From Capronia americana (Eukaryota; Ascomycota; Eurotiomycetes; Chaetothyriales; Herpotrichiellaceae), in assembly GCA_016110215.1 (NCBI GenBank), contig JADWQD010000010.1, forward strand, positions 248,001 to 312,000: DNA of 64,000 nt, read 5' to 3'. Shown here piece by piece: positions 10,326 through 20,073 of this stretch; positions within the stretch are counted from its first letter, which is position 1, and each line of letters begins with the position of its first letter. Made by a program: the position numbers and the translations under genes. The notes beneath the pieces are model-generated. The model saw nothing but the letters and a program-made list of their open reading frames with translations, made no database searches and had not been told where the DNA came from.

Positions 10326-11309
10326 ATGTCGCATTCCAACCGTCGCTCCGGACATTCACGACGGCAGCAGTCTGTCGACTTCCCCCGCTACCCTCCCATG
10401 TCACAGTCGCAATCACAGCCGCAGCAACCAGTGTACACACCTACACCCGCACCCGCACCCGCGTCTGCACCTGCGCCTGTCCCTCCGCCTGCGCCTGTTC
10501 GTTCAGCCGCTCCTCGTCCTGCTCCAATGCCTGTCCTAGTCTCAGATTATGAATCGGACAATCAAGGCTATCAGTCAGATTATCCTACAAAGCCACCGCC
10601 TCCGGATCGGACCAACGAGGAGCTGAACCTCTCTGTCCTCAAAAGACACAACCCGCAGATAAACTCGATCCTCTCAATAGCTCCGTATGCGGTGGTGTAC
10701 GAGTTTTCTCCATTGCCGCAACCCGAATGGACCAAAACAGGTATTGAGGGCTCGCTGTTCATCTGCGAGCTCACACCTGGACCATATGGCGAAGACAGGT
10801 ATTCAACAATCGTGCTGAACAGGCGGGGTCTGGACAACTTTGAGGCCGAATTGAGGGAAGGTGAAAATGCCGGTGTTGAGATAACAGGCGAATACGTCAT
10901 CATCAGCTTCAAAGAAGGCCATGAACAGAAAATCTATGGCGTCTACATATTCCATGATGGTCCTGGAACCTCCACTGAGAATGCCATGCAGTTGAATGGC
11001 GAGCTCATGAAATCTCTCGCCGACCATGCCGGCGCCAGCCGTCAAGCTGCCGAGGCCGCTGCTTCTGCAGCCACTGCCCAACATACAAATGGGCACATCC
11101 AACAAGCGGAGGATGCCTTACCTAGCGCTGGCCAACGGACGACTCTACAACAGCTCTTCGGTCAGCAAAGGGCAAACGATGCTGGATTCAGCGTGAGAGG
11201 GCATGAATATGACGGTCAAGTTCAACAGCCTCCGCAGTCAATATTCCCCCAGCAACAGCCTGATGTATTGCGCGACCTCTTTAGGAGAGCGGGTCTTGGG
11301 GCTAGATAG
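10326..11309 (+). CDS. DCP1: mRNA-decapping enzyme subunit 1 (Dcp1, EVH1-like)
   Basis: 327 aa from the ATG at 10326. The frame is open further upstream but without an ATG before that point. The N-terminal ~80 residues are low complexity (Gln, Ser and a Pro-Ala run). The EVH1-like Dcp1 domain spans about residues 95-220. It includes LSVLKRHNPQINSIL, AVVYEF, EWTKTGIEGSLFI and the RYSTIVLNRRGLDNF stretch, all diagnostic for the family. An Ala-rich helix and a Gln-rich tail follow, ending LRDLFRRAGLG, which may be the short trimerisation or partner-binding helix. Dcp1 activates Dcp2 for 5' cap removal in P-bodies. No introns detected. Confidence 0.9.
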   Translation: MSHSNRRSGHSRRQQSVDFPRYPPMSQSQSQPQQPVYTPTPAPAPASAPAPVPPPAPVRSAAPRPAPMPVLVSDYESDNQGYQSDYPTKPPPPDRTNEELNLSVLKRHNPQINSILSIAPYAVVYEFSPLPQPEWTKTGIEGSLFICELTPGPYGEDRYSTIVLNRRGLDNFEAELREGENAGVEITGEYVIISFKEGHEQKIYGVYIFHDGPGTSTENAMQLNGELMKSLADHAGASRQAAEAAASAATAQHTNGHIQQAEDALPSAGQRTTLQQLFGQQRANDAGFSVRGHEYDGQVQQPPQSIFPQQQPDVLRDLFRRAGLGAR

Positions 11310-11356
11310 AATGCAGTCTTTTTTGCTTGCTTGCTGCTGGCTGGATGAGATAGAAA

Positions 11357-12060
11357 TCAAGCATCATTCCACACTTCTTCCAACCACTGACCAATCCCTT
11401 TTGCCACGATCTCGCTCTGTCCCAAACACCACGCGTGCAGCAGCCCGTCTGACTCCAGGATACGGATTGTTGGACTTTCCCCTGCGAAAGGAGATTCTTT
11501 TGAGCCGTTGACTTGGACCACAGTCCCTTCGAACTCTGCCCTCCCTGCGGGTTCAGCAACATGGTGTCTTTGCACAACAGCCCCCGGAGCATGAGTCTCC
11601 ATGATAGCTTCCCTAGTAATATCGGCAACCCAATGATCTTCCTTTGTAAACCAGAAGAACAGTCTCGGACTTGTATGTTTCTCCTGTTCAGCGGCAACCG
11701 CTGAAGTCTCACCATGGCTCGCTCCCCAAACTTCCTTTCCCCAGCGATTCATTCGGATCTCTTTCATCTCCCAACTTGCCATGTGCAACGCCTGCTCGAC
11801 ACCATTCTCACTCTTCAAGAATGCCAATGTCGCTTCGAGGCCATGGCTACCCGGTTGCATACCCGTCACGCGTGAGACGAGCGAGGCAAACCATGATGCA
11901 GGCATGAGTCGCAAGAGGATGGAGCGGACCAGGATTTGTGCCAAAAGCGGCAGGAATGGGAGGTTCGTGAGGAGTGGCGTGGCTATGAGCCCAGAAGGCG
12001 AGAGGTGTATGTCTTGGATTGTGGGCGTGAGCAGAATACAAGCCGAGGGCGACCAAAGTG

Positions 12061-12135
<75 letters not shown>

Positions 12136-13099
12136 TTGGCGCCTGTTTGACTGAAGTATTAGACCTCGTCTGAGGATCTCGTCCTGATGCACGCCGAGGA
12201 GGCATGCCGTCGCGTGGATGCCGTTCGTGCCATAACCTGACCAACTCCAGACAGATGTAAGCCCCAACACTATGACCCACCAACACCACCTCGACGGGCT
12301 CAGCATCTTGCTCCTCCTCATCATCATCACCACCCAGCATGTCGTCCCGCTCCGACTGGATTCTGTCCACCAGATCCTCAACCCTCGCGTAGCTAAGCTC
12401 GATCTGTTCGCGTAGCGTGAATAGTCTCCCCCTCGGGCCCGGGAATCTCGCGGGATAAAGTAACCCTTGCTCCTCTCGGTCGCGAAGAGGGGAATGTGAA
12501 GCTGAATTCGAGTCCGTGTCCAAGCCTGAGTCTGAGTCTGAAGCTGGTTTAGGATCTAAACCCCCACTCTTGCCTCCTCCTCCTCCTCCTCCTCCTCCTC
12601 CTCCTCCTCCTCCTCCTCCTCCTCCTCCTCCTCCTCCTCCTCCTTTCCTCATCCTCGTCCTCGGCCCTTTCCGGCCTTGCGAGTTTTGCGTATCCTTGAC
12701 GTCGAACCCACCAAGACTCATCCCCACGACGACGACATCCGTGCGGCCCTTTAGCCCCAGACCTCGCACGACGAGGGATAGGAACACGTGATAATAGGCC
12801 ACGAGGCCAGGGTTGCCCGTCACGAAGAATACGAGCTTGAGCTTGCGCTTAGATCTGGATCTCGACGGACGCGGCCCCCGCGTCCGCATGGTAGACACCT
12901 CGTCACCATGTCCGCCGGTTCCGCTTCCTTCATCGATATCGCCATCGCCATCGCCATCGCCATCATTGACCTTCCTTGACCTTGGCGGTGACGATCCCCG
13001 CGCGTCCGGTTCAGGGGAGCTCTCACGACAAACTGCGCTGCCTGCATGCAAGAATATGTTGGCCGATATCCGAGGTTTGAGCCGCGACGCCGCAGTCAT
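11357..13099 (-). CDS. Lipid-droplet-associated hydrolase-like (DUF2305, alpha/beta hydrolase)
   Basis: Single frame of 580 aa. Hydrolase landmarks in order: VTGNPGLVAYY (about residue 95), the nucleophile elbow GHSVGAY (about 275), EDHWVAD (about 489) and HAWCLGQSEIVA (about 554). Together they match the LDAH/YPR147C family, which associates with lipid droplets. Low-complexity blocks interrupt the fold: a DG run near the N-terminus, a poly-Gly run of about 25 residues around residue 160, and an RS run around residue 325. Each is encoded by a simple DNA repeat. The first ~80 residues are weakly supported; another ATG further in (the MRTRGPRPSRS region) is an alternative start. The 3' end lies 47 bp from the convergent DCP1 stop. 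Confidence 0.8.
12061..12138. repeat. Hexanucleotide array (ACCTTG)13
   Basis: Thirteen perfect ACCTTG units. On the minus strand they encode an alternating Arg-Ser run in the hydrolase. The unit is a multiple of three, so copy-number change would not shift the frame. Confidence 0.97.
12573..12644. repeat. Trinucleotide array (CCT)24
   Basis: Twenty-four perfect CCT units, read on the minus strand as a poly-Gly run inside the hydrolase. The array falls between the first beta strand block and the predicted helix before the GHSVGAY elbow, so probably in a surface loop. Confidence 0.97.
12941..12964. repeat. Hexanucleotide array (GCCATC)4
   Basis: Four perfect units, read on the minus strand as an alternating Asp-Gly run near the N-terminus of the hydrolase. 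Confidence 0.9.
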
Positions 13100-13802
13100 C
13101 TTTGATTCTTGGGGACAGGCAGATGATGTAGATGATCACACATCCCACAGCACCTCGGAGCGTTGAGGACGGAGCAGAGAGAAAGCATGAAAAGGGCGTG
13201 TCAGACCTGTGATTTTTGGTGTTTACATGACGGAGCGTGCGGAGTCTGAGAAAGCCGGTTGTCAGACTTGGACAATCACTGCTCTGAGCGGCACTGGTTA
13301 CGATGTCCACGAAGTCTCACTCACTCCCAGGTTCACGCGAGACACAATTGAACACATCTTAAAGAGAACAGTGAAGGGGGTCTGGGGTCTATCTCTCAAT
13401 TGGCCTTGTCAGCCGGATTCCAGTTCTGTGCAGCATCCGTCCATACCAGTCCGAATACTATGCCGCTAACTGTACCGTACATTGCCCTCACTCACTGGAT
13501 GACCAAGGCAGCGTACTGTAGCATGTCCATGACTGAAATCAAAATCGTTTCAGCTCCAACTGCCTATTTACATGCTTGCATGTCATTCCCTCATTTCACT
13601 CCTCATTTCACTCGTCATGCGCCATAATCCATGAAACCGCAAAGGAATGCTCAAGGGGTATCTCTTGAAAAACCATCGCAAAATCCTAGCAGGGCAAATG
13701 CAGAAAACAAAAGAAACATCGTTGTACAAATGCAGCTTCACTCATTGCTGCCGTGTCTCTCCTTGCCACTTCTCCTTTATCACCTCCCCAGAAGGGAACC
13801 GA
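13100..13802. other. Intergenic, hydrolase promoter and SNF2 3' region
   Basis: About 700 bp between two minus-strand genes. No supported gene or RNA; likely 3' UTR of the remodeller and promoter of the hydrolase. Confidence 0.5.
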
Positions 13803-16800
13803 CTAAGACCGATTGTTAGGGCCGGCACTGGGCGCACCGTGATTGAGCCGACTGAAGTCGTTGTAGGAATCGTCGTATGACCCACGCATGCCCAGGCCGT
13901 TGACGTTCTGGATAGGCGGAGGTCGTTGCGGCTGTGCCAGTTTCCTCAGGTCCTCCCTGCCAAACGGTGGGTGCACAAGGCTGTACTGTGCAGATCGCGG
14001 AACACCAGCGATGGCTGAGGCGCGGAATGCGGTGTTCGCGGGACTGTATAGCAGGCTCGGCATTGTTGAAGATGGGGGACGGAACGCGGCCTGCTGTTGC
14101 TGTTGCTGCTTGCGCTCTTGGGCTAGTCGAGCCGTCTCTTTCGCTTGCCACGCGACAGGGTCGTCTCGTTGGAGACGCTCATTCTGATATTCTTCTTCGG
14201 CCGCCTTTTGCTCCTCGGCATCCAAGCGCTCATCGTCCTCCTTCTGGAACGTCTCAGTCAACACAATGCTTTTGATGAAACCAAGGTCTGGGATGATCGC
14301 ATCAAGCACTTTCGGATCCTTGCCGCGACTCTCGGAGAAATCTTCTTGCAACACCTCTTTGACTGGAAACAGATATTGCATGTCCGTCTTTTTGCTGGCG
14401 TTTGGTCTTGGTGCCTTCTTGTCCACCACCCGTCCAAAAAGTTGAGTCTTGAACACGGCGGTGTTGAACAATTTGTCCTCAAAGGTACCTCCAGCTTGAA
14501 AGCGGTAGACAAAGACTGGTCTCTTCTGGTTCAGACGGTATGCCCTGCCGATGGCCTGTTGCTCCCAGATCGGGTTAAAGCTGAAATCAAATACGATAAC
14601 ACGATTTGCACCCTGAAGGTTCAGTCCCAGGCCTCCAGCTCGCATCGAGATCAAGAAGACCTGGTAGCGATCCATCTCGTTGAATTCTTTCACTTGTGCT
14701 TGTCGTTCCGAGACCTTTGTCTTGCCATCAATTCGGGAGAACGAGCAATTCATAGCTTTCAGCATTTCCGCAAGATAGTTGAGCGTGGGGATACTGTGAC
14801 TGAATATCAAGGTCTTGTCTCCGGCTTCCATGGCCTTTTCCACAATGCGCCGGACAGCAACAGTACGATAGGACAAGGATGGATCGAAGAGAGCTGCGTG
14901 GTCGCTGACGTCGGGGAGGATCTGTAACACGGCTTCCATCGCCTGACGCATTGGGCCCGTAGTGTCGACATCGGTATCCTCCTTGATCGCCTCCGGTGTT
15001 CTGCCCTCCTCAAGGACTGGTGCTTCGTCTGAGCTTTCACTCAGCTCTTGAGCATTGTTGATTTGAATGCGCTCTCCCTTGTCCTTCTTCTGGCGCTCTT
15101 TGAGTTTTGTCACGAACCCAGCAGGATGGTGGCAAAGCCATGACAGCATTGCAATCCAATCCCAAAGCCTGGCGTTGCTGCTTCCTCCACCCATGAGAGC
15201 ATGGGCTTGCACCATGTGCTGCACATAGATGTTGTACGCTTGAGTCTGCAGTTCTGTGAGGGGTATCGTGATGAAAAATTCCGTCTTCGAAGGCATATCC
15301 TTTTCAATGGCAGTGATATCAGCTCGGTTGATCTTGGGATCCAGATCTCTCTTCAGCACATGCAGTTTGCGAAGCGCGACACGCTTTTCGTTTGCAGTGC
15401 TGTCGGACCAGAGACCATCCCTGATAGGCTCCGAATATTTCGACCGGAATTGAACCATAGTACCCAAATATCCGGGAGCGATCCAGTCCACTAAGGTGTG
15501 GTACTCCTCGAGATGATTGTTGAGAGGCGACCCCGTCAAAGCGATGCGACTAATTGTCTTGAATCGCTTCGAATATTCGTTGATCTTGGACTTGGGGTTT
15601 TTGAGTGTATGTGCCTCATCCGCGATGACGATGCCCGGCACTTCCAGCAAAATCTGCTCAAGATCGAATGCAACAGCACCCTTCTTCTTGTCCTTGATGC
15701 TGTTTGTTATTGACGATCGGAAGCGCTCGTAGCCCATAAGCAATACGCCTCCTCTCTTTGACCAAATCTTGATGGCTCGGATGTTGTCTTCTGCCCTAGG
15801 TAGGTCACATTTGTGGATAGCGCCGAGAACGGTGGTTCCTTGAGGAGTCCACATAAGAAGCTCATCTTCCCAGTTGTTGAGTAAAGATGCAGGCGCAAGA
15901 ATCAGCGTCTTGTTGTGGCGAAGATGCTCCGGGATGAGTTGCCTGACTTTCGGATCAGGGCTTTGACCACATAACGAGATGGTGACAAGGAGCGACACCA
16001 CCTGCATCGTTTTACCAAGCCCCATGGTGTGTGCCAGAATGCAGCCTTGGTGTTTTGGGTCTTCGATGATCTCTCGCCACATGAATTGTAGTCCAGCGAC
16101 TTGATGCGGTTTGATGCGTCCGGCGATATGCTCATGCAGCTCGATGAGTGGTTCGTCTGTGTTGATGATGACATGAGATTCAGCAGTGCCTTCCGGTTGC
16201 ATCATTGCAAGCTTCTTAGACATGTCGTTGCGCCGCTTTTCTTGTGCTTGAATGCGCATCTTGTCATTGTACTGTTGGGACATAGCTTCTTGGCTCTGTT
16301 CGACTTTGCGCTTTCTCTTCTTGTGAGAAGAAGGTCGGACAGCTTCTTCCAGGTCATCCGTCGATATATAGTCCGCGATTTCTGCTTCTGTGTCATCAAG
16401 CATCTCGATATCCGATAAAGATTCTTGGTCTCTCTTTCTCTTTGTGCCTTTATTGTGTGCTTCATAATTGAAGCGAGCCCGGAGAAGCTTTCCCAGAGTC
16501 TCATAGAAAGGACGGATGGCCGCATCTTTGTCTTCATAGGCCTGATGTCTATGGATCTGGGACACAGGTTTGTCCAGAGTATTTTCGCCGGTGCAATGCG
16601 TGATATAGAGCAAGACCAACACCTCAGCACTGAATTGATGCTTTTGTTGGATCCCCGTGACGAAGAAATCTTTCAAATGGATAAGTGCCAGTCCTTCGAC
16701 GATGCATTTCTCCCTGCTCTCCTCGGTCGACAAAGTGCTCATGAATGAAGCTAAATCGGTAGCGAACTCCAGTTCAAGGCTGTAGACACTCTTTGCAAGC

Positions 16801-19382
16801 GCTCGCCGAGTGTCCGCAGGCTCTATATCGGACCAATCCGTAGCCCTAATCCCTCCGACATCATCCCACTTTGGCAGATTCGTATCATCCTCTGAGGAGG
16901 GATGGCGAGGACCAGAGTCCGCTGTTGCTGTTTCAGAGACATGACTGAGTGCCTTTTTGCCTTTCTGTATTCCAACCGGATTAAGCTTCGGCGTGTGGAC
17001 GCTGAAATCACTAGAAGGCGCACTGGAAGTTTTCTCAGGGCCGGGATGCGGGCTATCAATGGTCAAATCGATAGGAGCAGCGGTAGAGCGTCCATGATTC
17101 CGATACCTGGACTTGGGAAGACGTGGTGTGCGGTCCAGGTCGGAATTATCTGAAGATCCGGGTTCCTTGGCCAGAGAAGGCTTTGGTATGATGAGAGGGA
17201 CTTTACGTCTAAAAATTGGCGTTTGAGGAGCCGTCTCAGCTTTAACGTGCACTGTCCTCCGTCGGCTTGGCGTGATTATATCGTCCTCGTCAGTCTCAAT
17301 GTCCGCATCCTCTGCATTGACATCAGGCATTAGGGTGTCCTCAGGGGGAGAATCTTGTGTGCCTGGAAGAGGCTCTTTGTTGGCGATAGTAGGTGCCGGT
17401 ACTCTCTTAGCTGGTGTATTGCTCTGTTTCCAATTTTCCGGGTTCCATTCCTCTGCCTCCGGATCATGGTGAATGGATCCGAAGTCGGAAGAATTATCGT
17501 CGACAGCGTTGTCGTCGATGAAACTATGCCCATCGTCCTCCGAGACAGCTTCTGGCTCTGACTCTATGATTTCTTCTCCCTCCTCGAGGTCGTGTTGCTT
17601 CGGCAGGTGTACCTTTGCCAGAGCTTCCTTGCTGGGTTTCTCCGGGGGGGTATTCTGCAGCATGACCTGGGAGTAGTAGCTGTATTCCTCGTGCTGATGG
17701 ACAGTCACCTCAAGGACCTGACACTGTTTCTTGACTTCGGCCGAATTGCGCCAGGTGTTGCTGGCCACCTCGCGCCTAAGCTTGATCATTCTCTGCAGGC
17801 AATGATCCTTAGACTTCCTGAAGTACTGAATCTTGGGCTGCCGGTGCTTTATGCGGGCTGCTTCTGTCCAGTGGCGGTAGGCTCTCCGTTGAACTGCGGT
17901 CATTTTCGTCTCCCTCCACTCATGCTTGAAGGCTTCAATTGCCTCATCAATTGCAGTTTCCACTTGTGCATGGGTCAGGTTGACGGGTCGATTGCGAACT
18001 TCCACTTCCTCCGCCTTCTCCTCCTCCATCTCTCTCCAAGTATCTTCATCGTAATCACCTTCATCTCCAGAATCTCCATACAGCGGAAGTGCCTCATCCG
18101 AGTCCTGTGGGGGATACTTGGCGAGAAGATAGTCCAGGTCAGACATATCCACTCCTCCATGGGTTTTCCTAGTCCCATCACCTTCGCTGCTGGCATTTTG
18201 TGCCTCATGGGCGGTGACCGGGACAGGTCGTTGGGACTGGACCTTGCTCAATTGCAAAGCCTTCAACTCCGGGTATTCTGCTACGCTGCGGACCTTTGGT
18301 AGCTGCCTGCCGGGCAAGACTAACGTGAAGTACTGTTTCGAGGAGGGACCCTGCACCAGTGATTCGTCGTACGGCATTATGACACGCAGTCCACTGCTAG
18401 GTAGTACCTCTGTTCCACGGCGGAGGAACGACTTCATAAGGCGAGCGACTGCACGTCGGTGGCCACTCGGAACCCGGACCGAGATATCCAATTGCTGGAT
18501 GTCATCAACGGGGACGCGGTAGGTATCGTCACTCTCGATGGTCGTCGGTACTTTGCAGTAGAATACATCCTGGATAGGGACCGCGTCTCGGGCAAGGTAG
18601 CTTTCATCGCTTAATGCCAGAGGAGTCGTTTCGGATAGATGGCTAATGAAAGTCGGTGCGATCCTCCTCTTGCCGTTTGAATTTGAATTTTGTTCCTCAA
18701 CGCGTAGTGGGGCGAAAGGTTCCGTTTCGTACTTTGTTTTGGAGGCGGCTTGTTCAGGGCGAGATTCTGCAGCAGAACTCGGTTCTGGCTTCGACGGATG
18801 TGTGGTGGAGAGATCTGCACTTAAGTTGGTTTTGTCTGTAAGTCCAAGTGCTGTGGGCTCCGAGCCAGAAGGTCGTGGTGGATCTGGAGGTGGTGGAGCT
18901 CGCTGTCGTCCGAAACCACTGGCAAGCGACGGTGAACGAGTATGGAGGGTCTCAATGGAGGGGTGGATGCCGATACCGTAGGATGCGGGTGACTGAGGAA
19001 CCGCCGAGAACCGTGGATGCGTGATCTGAGGAGACGGAAAAGTGGTGGACTGCATCCTGGCAATATTGTCTACCTGGAACAACATCTGCTGATAGCTTCT
19101 GGACTTGGCCCGGAAGAAGTTGATAGCCTTCATGATGATATTCCGAATGCCGTATGACACGATCCCGAGATCTTCCTTTAAGGCTCGCATCTCCAGGGTC
19201 AGGAGACTGTCTCCATCGATATCGTTCTGCCGGAAGGTACCCTCAAGGGCCTGGCGATTCTGGCTATACTGAGAATTGGCATTGGGCAACCATTGTGGGG
19301 TTGGCGTGTGGCACAGTTCATAGACAACTTGGTCGATTGTCCAGGTTCTCGGGTCGCTGTCGCTGCCTGCGGAAATCTCCAT
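13803..19382 (-). CDS. SNF2-family chromatin remodeller with N-terminal SAM-like domain (ATRX/Rad54-like)
   Basis: A single uninterrupted exon of 1,859 aa. The N-terminus (about 12-95) looks like a SAM-type helical domain (WTIDQVVYELC ... IDGDSLLTL). A long acidic and basic disordered region follows. The ATPase core starts near 1080. Motif I is HTMGLGKT (about 1120), the DEAH box is IVIADEAHTL (about 1254), motif III is LTGSPLNNHL and motif VI is QAIGRAYRLNQ (about 1612). The spacing and the EEYHTLVDWI stretch after motif III resemble the Rad54/ATRX/ARIP4 branch. A Gln-rich, disordered tail closes the protein. Expected to act in the nucleus, moving nucleosomes or remodelling DNA-protein complexes; targets cannot be deduced. 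Divergent from glutathione synthetase. Confidence 0.92.
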   Translation of the reverse strand: MEISAGSDSDPRTWTIDQVVYELCHTPTPQWLPNANSQYSQNRQALEGTFRQNDIDGDSLLTLEMRALKEDLGIVSYGIRNIIMKAINFFRAKSRSYQQMLFQVDNIARMQSTTFPSPQITHPRFSAVPQSPASYGIGIHPSIETLHTRSPSLASGFGRQRAPPPPDPPRPSGSEPTALGLTDKTNLSADLSTTHPSKPEPSSAAESRPEQAASKTKYETEPFAPLRVEEQNSNSNGKRRIAPTFISHLSETTPLALSDESYLARDAVPIQDVFYCKVPTTIESDDTYRVPVDDIQQLDISVRVPSGHRRAVARLMKSFLRRGTEVLPSSGLRVIMPYDESLVQGPSSKQYFTLVLPGRQLPKVRSVAEYPELKALQLSKVQSQRPVPVTAHEAQNASSEGDGTRKTHGGVDMSDLDYLLAKYPPQDSDEALPLYGDSGDEGDYDEDTWREMEEEKAEEVEVRNRPVNLTHAQVETAIDEAIEAFKHEWRETKMTAVQRRAYRHWTEAARIKHRQPKIQYFRKSKDHCLQRMIKLRREVASNTWRNSAEVKKQCQVLEVTVHQHEEYSYYSQVMLQNTPPEKPSKEALAKVHLPKQHDLEEGEEIIESEPEAVSEDDGHSFIDDNAVDDNSSDFGSIHHDPEAEEWNPENWKQSNTPAKRVPAPTIANKEPLPGTQDSPPEDTLMPDVNAEDADIETDEDDIITPSRRRTVHVKAETAPQTPIFRRKVPLIIPKPSLAKEPGSSDNSDLDRTPRLPKSRYRNHGRSTAAPIDLTIDSPHPGPEKTSSAPSSDFSVHTPKLNPVGIQKGKKALSHVSETATADSGPRHPSSEDDTNLPKWDDVGGIRATDWSDIEPADTRRALAKSVYSLELEFATDLASFMSTLSTEESREKCIVEGLALIHLKDFFVTGIQQKHQFSAEVLVLLYITHCTGENTLDKPVSQIHRHQAYEDKDAAIRPFYETLGKLLRARFNYEAHNKGTKRKRDQESLSDIEMLDDTEAEIADYISTDDLEEAVRPSSHKKRKRKVEQSQEAMSQQYNDKMRIQAQEKRRNDMSKKLAMMQPEGTAESHVIINTDEPLIELHEHIAGRIKPHQVAGLQFMWREIIEDPKHQGCILAHTMGLGKTMQVVSLLVTISLCGQSPDPKVRQLIPEHLRHNKTLILAPASLLNNWEDELLMWTPQGTTVLGAIHKCDLPRAEDNIRAIKIWSKRGGVLLMGYERFRSSITNSIKDKKKGAVAFDLEQILLEVPGIVIADEAHTLKNPKSKINEYSKRFKTISRIALTGSPLNNHLEEYHTLVDWIAPGYLGTMVQFRSKYSEPIRDGLWSDSTANEKRVALRKLHVLKRDLDPKINRADITAIEKDMPSKTEFFITIPLTELQTQAYNIYVQHMVQAHALMGGGSSNARLWDWIAMLSWLCHHPAGFVTKLKERQKKDKGERIQINNAQELSESSDEAPVLEEGRTPEAIKEDTDVDTTGPMRQAMEAVLQILPDVSDHAALFDPSLSYRTVAVRRIVEKAMEAGDKTLIFSHSIPTLNYLAEMLKAMNCSFSRIDGKTKVSERQAQVKEFNEMDRYQVFLISMRAGGLGLNLQGANRVIVFDFSFNPIWEQQAIGRAYRLNQKRPVFVYRFQAGGTFEDKLFNTAVFKTQLFGRVVDKKAPRPNASKKTDMQYLFPVKEVLQEDFSESRGKDPKVLDAIIPDLGFIKSIVLTETFQKEDDERLDAEEQKAAEEEYQNERLQRDDPVAWQAKETARLAQERKQQQQQQAAFRPPSSTMPSLLYSPANTAFRASAIAGVPRSAQYSLVHPPFGREDLRKLAQPQRPPPIQNVNGLGMRGSYDDSYNDFSRLNHGAPSAGPNNRS

Positions 19383-20073
19383 GATGTGCGGTAGCTGAAA
19401 GGACGTGTGCGGTAAGTTGCGAGGGCGTAGGCAAGATGAGTGCAGAGTGAGAAGTGAGGGGGTTTGAGTGGTTGAAAGTTGCCGAAAGATGAACGTTGGC
19501 GGCTGTCAAAGACAGCGCAGGCAGTAGAGCGCAGCCAAAGTCGAGCGAAATCATCTCCTAGTAACGACTAGTCGTGGAGGTGAAAAAGTGACTGTGTAAG
19601 GCTGTTGAAAGAGCGGCTGTGATTGAAACAAAATAGAGAAGCAGAGAAGGACAGCGGTGGCGCTGTTCACATAGTACTTGACGCAGTGGACCGCAGTCAA
19701 CTGCTGCGCTTACTTGATGAGATGCTTCATGCAGGATTTACTCGGTATCTCAGAGCAATCATTCAGAATTGATCCCAGCTTCAGTCAACGACGAGGCAGA
19801 CGACCAGGCGGGTAAAGAGATTAAGTGGAGTTCGCGTTCACCTTCCAGATTGACCAGCGCGAAACACTTTACGCGGTTCCAAGATGGGGAGGTATACCGA
19901 AGATCCTTTTGCTGACTAAGAATTCTGTGATGCCACCAACGCTATAATTCCGCCAAGCTCAAATCGTAGGTTTGAGATAATTAGTTGCGACCGTCTTTCA
20001 TCTCATCAGCACACCAGGATATCGACGTGAGGATCCAAGATTGAGTGACCTTGGGACGTGCAGGTAAAATACA
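19383..20073. promoter_or_regulatory. Divergent promoter region between SNF2 gene and GSH2
   Basis: 691 bp between the two start codons. No coding signal. No clear TATA box; individual factor sites cannot be assigned reliably. Confidence 0.45.
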
